Under the pieces are notes generated by a model. That model had not been told where the DNA came from. It saw only the letters and a program-made list of their open reading frames with translations, and searched no databases. The position numbers were made by a program, and so were the translations under genes. Below, in pieces: positions 23,655 to 30,703 of a stretch of 64,000 bases of DNA; position 1 is the stretch's first letter, and every line of letters begins with the position of its first letter. Location: the NCBI RefSeq assembly GCF_003259845.1, contig NZ_QLMJ01000028.1, positions 1 to 64,000 on the forward strand, read 5' to 3'. This stretch comes from Actinoplanes lutulentus. GTDB taxonomy: Bacteria > Actinomycetota > Actinomycetes > Mycobacteriales > Micromonosporaceae.

Positions 23655-25913
23655 TTATCCGTTCGGAAGCAGGGCCGCGCGATGAAGGTACGGCTCCGCC
23701 TTGGTGACGGCGATCTCGGTGGTGGTGTCGCGGTAACGGAGGCGGGTGCGGGCGGGGCGGTCGGTGTGGATGCGGGCCTCGTGGAGGTGGCCGTCGCGCC
23801 AGGTCAGGTCGACGGTGAAGCCGCCGCGGGCGCGTAGCCCGCTCACCGAGCCGTCGCGCCAGGTAGGCGGCAGCGCGGGCAGCAGTTCGATCTCCTCGCC
23901 GTCGGACTGCAGCAGCATCTCGGCGATGGCGCCGGTGCCGCCGGAGTTGCCGTCGAAGGAGTAGATGTTCTGCTCGGCGCCGGCGATGCCGCCGGCCGAG
24001 TAGGTGAGCAGGTTCGCCTCGCTGGCGTCGCCGATCAGGCGGGTGACGTGCAACAACGCCTTGTCGCCGTCGAGCAGGCGAGCGTAGAAGGCGGCGAAGT
24101 TCGCCTCCACCCACTCGGTCTGCTCCCAGCCGTCGGCGCTCTGGCGGCGTTCGATGGTGATCTCGGCGGCTTTGGCCAGTGACGGGGTGCCGCGCGGGGT
24201 GATCTGCCGTTCGGGGAACACCGCGATCAGGTGCGCGGTGTGCCGGTGGGCGGGATCGGACTCCTCGTAGTCGTCGAGCCATTCCTGCAACTGACCGTTC
24301 CGGCCGATGCGGAAAGGCGTCAGCCGCTCCCGGGCGGCCGCCACGCGTTCGCGCAGGTCGGGGTCGACGCCGAGAATGGCAGCCGCCTGTCCGCAGATGC
24401 GCAGGATCGCCTCGGCCAGGGCTCGGTCGGCGGTGGCTCCCATCGCGACCGAGCACGGGGTGCCGTCCGGCGCCAGGTACCAGTTCTCCGGGGACTCGGC
24501 GGGCCCGGCCACCAGCCGGCCGGTGGCCGGCTCCGGCACCAGATAGGACAGCAGGAACAGCGCGGCGTCGCGCAGGACCGGGTACGCCTGCTCGCGCAGA
24601 TACCGCTCGTCCGGCTGGTATTCGTAGTGTTCCCACAGCTGCAGGGCGATCCAGGCCCCGCCGGTGACGTTCATGCCCCAGCCGATGCCGCTACCGGGGG
24701 CTGAGTAACCCCAGGCGTTGGTGACGGTGTGCGCGACCCAGCCGTCCGCGTCGTACATCTGCCGTGCCGTGCTTCGCCCGGTCTCGGCGAGGCGCTGGAC
24801 GAACCGGATCAGCGGTTCGTGGCATTCGGCGAGGTTTGTCGATTCGGCCGCCCAGTAGTTCTGCTGGGTGTTGATGTCGAGGTGGAAGTCGTTGGCCCAG
24901 CCCATGCTGCTGGCGAACCCGTCGTTCCACACACCCTGCAGCGCCAGCGGCAGCGGCGAGTCGGCCCGCGAGCCGGCGATGGTCAGGTAGCGGCCGTACT
25001 GGAAGTACAGGGCGATCAGGTCGTCGTCGCGTTCGCCGCGGGCCAGACGCTCGCGGCGGGCGTCGGTGGGCAGGTCGACCGGGTCGCCGAGGTCGATCGA
25101 CACCCGCCGCATCAGCCGCTGGTGGTCCGCGATGTGGGCGGCGCGAATCGTGTCGAAGTCCGCAGTCACCGGGACCAAGCTGGAGAAACCGTCCCAGTCG
25201 GTACCGGCAGCGACGTACGCGACAGCCGAGTCCGCGCCGGTGATGGTGACCGTCCCGGCATCGCTGTGCAGCGTCCCGCCCTCGATCTCGAACCGGACGC
25301 GGATCTCGACGGCCACGCCCTGCGTACCGTCGCTGTGCAGTTTCTCGACGGCCTGGCCGCTGAACGCGAGGCCGTCCGGCGTGCTCGTGAACGTGCCGGG
25401 CAGCACGGTGTCGTCCAGCCTGGCGGTGAAGCTGATGGACCCGGGCCGGTCCGCGGTCAGCCGCATCGCGATCACGCCATGCGGGTGGGAGGCGAGCGTC
25501 TCGCGTACGAAATGGGTCTGATTTTGATCGAAGGCGACGGTCGCGACGGCGGTGTCGAGATCCAGTTCGCGGCGGTAAGCCGTGGACGAGTCGCTGTCGA
25601 AGTCGAGGCGCAGGCGGGGGAGCGGGACGTTGGTGCCGAACGAGGTGGGCCGGCCGGTCAGATGCTCGGCGGCCAGCCGTTGCGCCTGGCCGTGCTCGCC
25701 GTCGAAGAGCAGCCGGCGGATGACCGGCAGCTCGCGGGACGCGGTCGGGCTGACGTCGGTGTCGGAGGGCGCGCCGGACCACGCGGTCGACTCGGACAGC
25801 CGCAGGATCTCGGTGCCGACACCGCCGTGGACCATCCCGCCGAGCCGGCCGTTGCCGATCGGCAGTGCTTCGAACCAGCGTCCCGCCGGCCGGTCATAGA
25901 CGAGCGACATCAT
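23655..25913 (-). CDS. GH95 alpha-L-fucosidase (or alpha-L-galactosidase)
   Basis: The 752-residue protein follows the GH95 pattern: N-terminal beta-sandwich beginning P-A-G-R-W-F-E-A-L-P-I-G-N-G-R-L-G, then an (alpha/alpha)6 barrel with HLDINTQQNYWAAESTNL at ~344-361, SPENWY (general-acid Glu region) and SFDGNSGGTGAIAEMLLQS. GH95 enzymes release terminal alpha-1,2-L-fucose or L-galactose by inversion. There is no signal peptide, so it would act in the cytoplasm on imported oligosaccharides. The ATG at 25913 overlaps the esterase stop (ATGA). In the catalytic loop the residue before I-N is Asp where I would expect Asn, see findings. It is the third gene of the GH36-esterase-GH95 operon. Confidence 0.88.
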   Translation of the reverse strand: MMSLVYDRPAGRWFEALPIGNGRLGGMVHGGVGTEILRLSESTAWSGAPSDTDVSPTASRELPVIRRLLFDGEHGQAQRLAAEHLTGRPTSFGTNVPLPRLRLDFDSDSSTAYRRELDLDTAVATVAFDQNQTHFVRETLASHPHGVIAMRLTADRPGSISFTARLDDTVLPGTFTSTPDGLAFSGQAVEKLHSDGTQGVAVEIRVRFEIEGGTLHSDAGTVTITGADSAVAYVAAGTDWDGFSSLVPVTADFDTIRAAHIADHQRLMRRVSIDLGDPVDLPTDARRERLARGERDDDLIALYFQYGRYLTIAGSRADSPLPLALQGVWNDGFASSMGWANDFHLDINTQQNYWAAESTNLAECHEPLIRFVQRLAETGRSTARQMYDADGWVAHTVTNAWGYSAPGSGIGWGMNVTGGAWIALQLWEHYEYQPDERYLREQAYPVLRDAALFLLSYLVPEPATGRLVAGPAESPENWYLAPDGTPCSVAMGATADRALAEAILRICGQAAAILGVDPDLRERVAAARERLTPFRIGRNGQLQEWLDDYEESDPAHRHTAHLIAVFPERQITPRGTPSLAKAAEITIERRQSADGWEQTEWVEANFAAFYARLLDGDKALLHVTRLIGDASEANLLTYSAGGIAGAEQNIYSFDGNSGGTGAIAEMLLQSDGEEIELLPALPPTWRDGSVSGLRARGGFTVDLTWRDGHLHEARIHTDRPARTRLRYRDTTTEIAVTKAEPYLHRAALLPNG

Positions 25914-26863
25914 GCGAGCACGTCCCGGAGCCAGGGGAGCTGGACCGGCGCCTGGCAGGAGCCGCCGCCTTCGTGCCGGTTGTACGGCCAGATCTGGATC
26001 TGCTTCGGCCCGGCGTAGCGGTTGTAGGCGGCGAACACCGTGGACGGCGGGCAGACGTCGTCCATCAGGCCGACGGAGTAGAGCGCCGGCGCGGTGGCCC
26101 GGGCGGCCAGGTGGACGCCGTCGAAGTAGCCGAGGGTGTGGAATGCCTGTTCGATCAGGTCGCGGTTGGTCGCGCAGAAGACCGACAGTTCCTGGTACGG
26201 CTGGGAGTCGGTGATCTCGGTGGCCCGCCGGAAATGGGTCAGGAACGGCACGTCGATCAGCGCGCCGCGGACCCGGGGATGCAGACCGGCCACAGCCTGG
26301 GCGATGCCGCCGCCCTGGCTGGCACCGGCCACCACGATCCGGGCGGGGTCCACCTCGGGCAGGGTGGCGGCCAGGTCGACGGCCCGGACGGCGTCGGTGA
26401 ACAGGCGGCGGTAGTAGTACTGCTCGGGGTCGAGCACACCGCGGGTCAGCAGACCGGAGTGGTGCGGTGTGCTGTCGCCGGGCAGGTCGGGGGTGTCACC
26501 GTCGCCTTGACCGCGGGAGTCCATCACCAGTACGGCGTACCCGGCAGCGGGCCAGAGCAGCCATTCGTGGGGGCGGCCGCGGCCGCCGCCGTAGCCGATG
26601 AACTGGACGACGCACGGCACTGGTTCGGCCTCTTGGGAGGCGGGCACGAGGAGCCAGGCGGCCACCGGCTGGCCGCCGTAGCCGTTGTAGCGCACGTCGA
26701 ACACGCGCACGCCCGGCAGCAGCGCGTCGACCGGCGTGATCTTCGCTGCCAGGTCGTGCTCGCGGGCTTCGGTCAGCGTGCGGGCCCAGAATCCGTCGAA
26801 GTCGTCCGGCTCGGTGAGCTCGGGGCGGTAGTCGCGGAGTTGATCGAGGGGGAGATCAAACAT
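25910..26863 (-). CDS. Acetyl xylan esterase (AXE1)/cephalosporin-C deacetylase family
   Basis: The 317-residue alpha/beta-hydrolase starts M-F-D-L-P-L-D-Q-L-R-D-Y, the usual N-terminus of the AXE1 (CE7) family. The oxyanion motif R-G-Q-G (DSRGQGDGDTPD), nucleophile Ser in GASQGGG, Asp in GLMDDVCPP and His in NRHEGGG are present. CE7 enzymes deacetylate small xylo- or other oligosaccharides inside the cell, and no signal peptide is seen. It sits between an alpha-galactosidase and an alpha-fucosidase, so it likely removes O-acetyl groups that block those enzymes. I prefer ATG 26863 over GTG 26878 because the family starts there and AAAGGTGA lies about 11 nt upstream. Confidence 0.88.
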   Translation of the reverse strand: MFDLPLDQLRDYRPELTEPDDFDGFWARTLTEAREHDLAAKITPVDALLPGVRVFDVRYNGYGGQPVAAWLLVPASQEAEPVPCVVQFIGYGGGRGRPHEWLLWPAAGYAVLVMDSRGQGDGDTPDLPGDSTPHHSGLLTRGVLDPEQYYYRRLFTDAVRAVDLAATLPEVDPARIVVAGASQGGGIAQAVAGLHPRVRGALIDVPFLTHFRRATEITDSQPYQELSVFCATNRDLIEQAFHTLGYFDGVHLAARATAPALYSVGLMDDVCPPSTVFAAYNRYAGPKQIQIWPYNRHEGGGSCQAPVQLPWLRDVLA

Positions 26864-26889
26864 AGCCACGTGTATCACCTTTTATGGGG

Positions 26890-28974
26890 TTAAATGCGGA
26901 TGAGTTGGACCACGGCGCTGGCATGATCACCCTTGGGCAGGTCGAGGAGGAGACCCGACTCCCGCAGCACGGCCCCGGAATGAACCGCACCGGACTCGGT
27001 GTCGCGATAGAAAGCGGCCGGGTCGAGCGCGGTCAGCCGCAGCGGCGCCGGGTCATGACCGAAGGGCCGCGACGGGCACCAGGCCAGGACGACGAACTGG
27101 TCCTGATAGGCGTAACCGACAGCGCTCAGCGTGCCGTCGCCGGCCATCCGGTACGCCGTGCCGTGCTGGACCGCCGGCCGGATGCGTTTGTACACCTCGA
27201 TCAGTTCGGCGGCTTCCTTCAGCTCGGTCTCCGGCCAGGTGGTCAGGTCACCGCCGATGCCCAGCGCGCCGGCCATGGCAACGTGGAACCGGAACCGCAG
27301 CGGCGTCCGGCGGGCGGTGGCGACGTTGGGGCTGTCGGTCACCCAGGCGCCCATGACCTGTGCGGGGAAGAGCTGGCTGAAGCCGTCCTGGATGCCGATC
27401 CGGTCGACGGGGTCGGTGTTGTCCGAGGTCCACACCTGATCGGTACGCGCGAGGATGCCGAGGTCGGCCCGCCCGCCACCGCCGGAGCAGGCCTCGATGC
27501 GCAGGCGCGGATGGTCGGCGCGGAGCCGGTCCATGATCTGGTAGACCGCCCGGGTGTGGTCGAGCCACAGCCGATCGGGGTCGGCGTGGCCGGGCCATCC
27601 GGCCTCGGTGAACGCGCGGTTGGCGTCCCACTTGAGGAAGTCGATGTCGTTGTCGGCGACCAGCCGGTCGAGCCAGGCGTGCGCCCAGGCGGCGGTGTCC
27701 GGCCGGGCGAGGTTCAGCACGAGCTGGTTGCGCATCTCGGTGCGGCCGCGGTGCGCGGTGTGCAGCACCCAGTCCGGGTGGGCCCGGTACAGGTCGCTGT
27801 CGGGGTTGACCATCTCCGGTTCGACCCACAGACCGAACAGCATGCCGAGCCGGTGCACCTCGTCGGCGAGCGGTCGCAGGCCGTGCGGGAAGCGGTCCGG
27901 GTTGGGCGTCCAGTCACCGAGCCCGGCGTGGTCGTTGACCCGTTTGCCGAACCAGCCGTCGTCGACGACGAACAACTCGACGCCGAGCCGGGCGGCGCGC
28001 GCGGCCAGGGCCGTCTGCCCGGCCTCGTCGACGTCGAAGCCGGTGGCCTCCCACGAGTTGTAGAGCACCGGTCGTGTCTCCGCGGGCTGTGCGAGCACGT
28101 GCCGGCTGACGTACGCGTGCCAGGCCCGGCTGGCCGCGCCGAATCCGCCGGCGGTGTAGAGCCCGGCGTACACCGGTGTACGCAGGGTCTCGCCCTTGTC
28201 CAGAGTCCAGGTCAGACCTTCGTGGCCGTGACCGCCGGTCCAGGTGGTGCGGCCGGTCGGACCGCGGTGCAGGGTGATCCGCCAGCTGCCGCTCCAGGCC
28301 AGTGCGGTGCTCCACACCTCGCCGTGCTCCTCAGAGGCGCTGCCGTCGTCCAGGGCGAGCCAGGGGTTGGCCTGGTGGCTGGTCAGGCCGGTCCGGCTGG
28401 TGAAGACGGTCTCGGCGACCGGCACATCGGTGCGGCGCAGCCGGAACTCACTGTTCCATCCGCCGACCAGGTGGCTCATCCGGTAGCTGCCGCGGTGCGG
28501 CAGGGTCCATGCAGCGCTGTCGCAGCGCTGGATGACGATTTTTTTACCCGTGTTCGCGATGGATGTCCACCGCTCGATCACGTCGCTGTCGTCGTGCACC
28601 CGATAGTGCAGGGTGACACGCAGCGGGTAGTGCCGATCGTCGAGGTGGATGCTCAGGTGGCCGTCGTCGGTGTCGTGGCCGGCGTACCGCCACTCGACGC
28701 CACGGCTGCCGTCGGCGAAACGCACCTGCAGGCTGGGCGGGCCGAACCGCGCGCCGCCCTCCGCGCCGAACTCCTCCGGGCCGCCGGCGGTGTCGAAACT
28801 GCTGCCTTCTGCCGGTGCGCGCCGGGCCAGTTCCCCTATCTGAGCCTCGGTCAGGCGCGCACCCCAGTGCAGGTGGCGCACGTTGTCGTCGTCGTCGAGG
28901 CCGACGGCGTACACGGTCGAGGGGGTGTGCAGCAACCAGAGGCGCTGCTCGGGCACGTACCGCAGGTCGGGCAT
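26890..28974 (-). CDS. GH36 alpha-galactosidase
   Basis: The 694-residue protein is a GH36 enzyme: NSWEATGFD at ~306-314, VVDDGWFGKR at ~336-345, GLWVEPEMV, nucleophile D450 in FLKWDAN, EACSGGGGRADLG, and acid/base D518 in WTSDNTDP. It hydrolyses terminal alpha-1,6-galactosyl residues of raffinose-type or galactomannan-derived sugars. No signal peptide, so it is cytoplasmic, unlike the secreted GH27. GAGGA lies 5 nt before ATG 28974. It is the first gene of a three-gene operon (esterase 26 nt downstream, then GH95), transcribed from a promoter TTGATT/TAGGCT (18-nt spacer) whose -35 lies in the second ROK operator. Confidence 0.92.
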   Translation of the reverse strand: MPDLRYVPEQRLWLLHTPSTVYAVGLDDDDNVRHLHWGARLTEAQIGELARRAPAEGSSFDTAGGPEEFGAEGGARFGPPSLQVRFADGSRGVEWRYAGHDTDDGHLSIHLDDRHYPLRVTLHYRVHDDSDVIERWTSIANTGKKIVIQRCDSAAWTLPHRGSYRMSHLVGGWNSEFRLRRTDVPVAETVFTSRTGLTSHQANPWLALDDGSASEEHGEVWSTALAWSGSWRITLHRGPTGRTTWTGGHGHEGLTWTLDKGETLRTPVYAGLYTAGGFGAASRAWHAYVSRHVLAQPAETRPVLYNSWEATGFDVDEAGQTALAARAARLGVELFVVDDGWFGKRVNDHAGLGDWTPNPDRFPHGLRPLADEVHRLGMLFGLWVEPEMVNPDSDLYRAHPDWVLHTAHRGRTEMRNQLVLNLARPDTAAWAHAWLDRLVADNDIDFLKWDANRAFTEAGWPGHADPDRLWLDHTRAVYQIMDRLRADHPRLRIEACSGGGGRADLGILARTDQVWTSDNTDPVDRIGIQDGFSQLFPAQVMGAWVTDSPNVATARRTPLRFRFHVAMAGALGIGGDLTTWPETELKEAAELIEVYKRIRPAVQHGTAYRMAGDGTLSAVGYAYQDQFVVLAWCPSRPFGHDPAPLRLTALDPAAFYRDTESGAVHSGAVLRESGLLLDLPKGDHASAVVQLIRI

Positions 28975-29040
28975 CTGGTTCCTCGATGTGAAGAGGGTGT
29001 TCAGTGCGGCAGGAGCCTAAGTACGTTTTCCCGGCGAAAT

Positions 29041-29065
29041 CAATACTTGACGAAGGAAATTATTG
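29041..29065. promoter_or_regulatory. ROK operator and divergent promoters, copy 2
   Basis: Same 25-nt imperfect palindrome as at 18084 (33 nt identical, 29036-29068). Plus strand: TTGACG (29047-29052), 17-nt spacer, TAGATT (29070-29075), giving a transcript start at about 29082, the ROK ATG. Minus strand: TTGATT (29043-29038), 18-nt spacer, TAGGCT (29019-29014), giving a short leader with a normal ribosome-binding site for the GH36 operon. The operator overlaps both -35 boxes. Confidence 0.75.
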
Positions 29066-29081
29066 AGCATAGATTTCCGGT

Positions 29082-30236
29082 ATGTTTCCCGCCGCCGAGG
29101 GCGTCGCGCCCGCGGTCACGGCCGTCTTCACGACCGTCCTGACCGAGGGACCGATTAGCCGGGTCGCCCTCGCCCGCCGTCTCGGCCTGTCCTCCGCCGC
29201 CGTCACCAAGGCGGCGCGTCCGCTCATCGAAGCGGGTTACCTCGAAGAACTGGCCGCGACCGAGCGGACCGGGCCCGGCGCGGGCCGCCCGGCCAGCCCT
29301 CTCGCCATCCGGGCAGATCGGGAGTTCTTCGTCGGCGTCAAGATTACCGGCGACGAGCTCATCGGCGTCGTCTGCGACCTGCGCGCCCAGGTCCGCGCCT
29401 CAGCACACCGCCGGCTGGACGCGGCCGACGTCGACCACGTGCTCACCCAGCTCGGCGAACTCGTCGGCGACCTGCTCGACGGACCGGGCGATTACCGGGC
29501 CCGCACCCGCTGGCTCGGCCTCGCCGTCTCCGGCGACGTCGACCACTCCACCGGTCTGGTGCGGTACTCGCCGTTCCTGCGCTGGCACGACGTGGCGCTG
29601 GCCGAACGCGCCGAGAAGACCACCGGCCTCACCGTGACCGTCGAGAACGACGTCAAGGCGCTGACCACCGCCGAGCAGTGGTTCGGTGAGGGAGTGGGCG
29701 CCGACTCGTTCGCCCTGGTCACCGTAGGCGCCGGCATAGGCTGCGGCCTGGTCGTCAACGGCCGGATCGTCTCCGGCGCACACGGCGTGGCCGGCGAGAT
29801 CGGGCACATCAGCTTCGACGTGAACGGGCCCGACTGCCACTGCGGCAGCCGCGGTTGTGTCGAGGCGGTCGCCGGCGCCGACGCGATCGTGAGCCAGGCC
29901 AGGGCGGTCAGCGGCCGGCCTTCGCTCACGTTCTCCGACGCGGTTTCGCTGGCCCGCTCGGGTGACGCCGCGGTGGGTGCCGTGTTCGCTCGCGCCGGCA
30001 CCGCGATCGGCGCCGGCATCGCCGCGGTGGCGAACCTGGTCGGCCCGGCCCGGATCGTCGTCTCCGGCGAGGGCCTGTCGGCGTACGACCTGTTCGAGCC
30101 ACACATCCGGGCCAGCTTCCAGCGCCAGGCGTTCGGCGCGGCCGCGGAGTGCCCGTTGTCGATCCGGCCGCTGCCGTTCGAGGAGTGGGCGCGGGGGGCG
30201 GCCGCCGTCAGCATCAAGGCGCTGGTCGCGTCCTGA
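29082..30236 (+). CDS. ROK-family transcriptional regulator 2
   Basis: The 384-residue paralogue of the ROK protein at 16900-18051 has the same winged helix (LARRLGLSSAAVTKAARPLI), the ENDVKALTTAEQWFGEG and GEIGHIS motifs and the zinc motif C-H-C-G-S-R-G-C-V-E. The two differ mainly at the N-terminus and in the ligand-domain surface. It faces the GH36-esterase-GH95 operon over an operator identical to that of the first ROK gene, so the two proteins probably bind both sites and may answer to different sugars. No Shine-Dalgarno precedes the ATG; the promoter places the transcript start at the ATG, so leaderless translation is expected. Confidence 0.88.
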   Translation: MFPAAEGVAPAVTAVFTTVLTEGPISRVALARRLGLSSAAVTKAARPLIEAGYLEELAATERTGPGAGRPASPLAIRADREFFVGVKITGDELIGVVCDLRAQVRASAHRRLDAADVDHVLTQLGELVGDLLDGPGDYRARTRWLGLAVSGDVDHSTGLVRYSPFLRWHDVALAERAEKTTGLTVTVENDVKALTTAEQWFGEGVGADSFALVTVGAGIGCGLVVNGRIVSGAHGVAGEIGHISFDVNGPDCHCGSRGCVEAVAGADAIVSQARAVSGRPSLTFSDAVSLARSGDAAVGAVFARAGTAIGAGIAAVANLVGPARIVVSGEGLSAYDLFEPHIRASFQRQAFGAAAECPLSIRPLPFEEWARGAAAVSIKALVAS

Positions 30237-30310
30237 GATCTTTGATGCGGTATCCGGCCTGCGAAATGCCCGATGCTTAGGCCTATCTGATCAGGTCAGA
30301 CCTGCTGGGT

Positions 30311-30703
30311 TCATGGCCCACGCTGTTCTTGGTCGGCTTCGATGCTGGGTTGTGGCGGTGCCTGCTCGGCGGCGTGGAGGGTTTCGGTGACGACGGCGTC
30401 GATGATGCGGTCGCGGTCGTCGGGGTTGATGTCGGTGGTAGCCGGGAGCTGCAGGCGGATCGTGCGGGTGATGACGTGGGGTTTAGGTTCGGGTGTTGAT
30501 TTGCTCAGGTCTTTGTAGATCGTCCAGGCGAGGGTGGCGACGGAGACGACCAGGCCGCCGATCGAGACCGGGTCGAGATACTGCTCGGGCCGGGTTTGGG
30601 GCTGGTGCAGGGCGGCTTCGACGTCACCGGGTAGGCGCGGCCCGTAGCGGTCGGTGAGCTGGGCGGCGACAGCACGGGCGACGGTGGCGATCGGTTCGGT
30701 CAT
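30311..30703 (-). CDS. Small single-span membrane protein coupled to the CHAT-STAND gene
   Basis: The 130-residue product has an N-terminal amphipathic helix region (IATVARAVAAQLTDRYG), a likely transmembrane segment at about residues 46-64 (SIGGLVVSVATLAWTIY), a K-D-L-S-K boundary and a C-terminal soluble part with T-R-T-I-R-L-Q-L-P and D-R-I-I-D-A-V-V-T-E-T. I do not recognise a named family. Its ATG (30703) overlaps the TGA of the CHAT gene (ATGA), with AAAGGA 8 nt upstream, so the two are made together. The context suggests an effector, anchor or substrate for the protease; that is inference. Confidence 0.75.
   Translation of the reverse strand: MTEPIATVARAVAAQLTDRYGPRLPGDVEAALHQPQTRPEQYLDPVSIGGLVVSVATLAWTIYKDLSKSTPEPKPHVITRTIRLQLPATTDINPDDRDRIIDAVVTETLHAAEQAPPQPSIEADQEQRGP

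Noticed and set aside
26884..29142. 752-codon plus-strand open frame antisense to the GH36 gene
   Set aside because: High GC gives long antisense frames; the minus strand has all GH36 motifs, and the plus frame ends in the ROK promoter and gene start.
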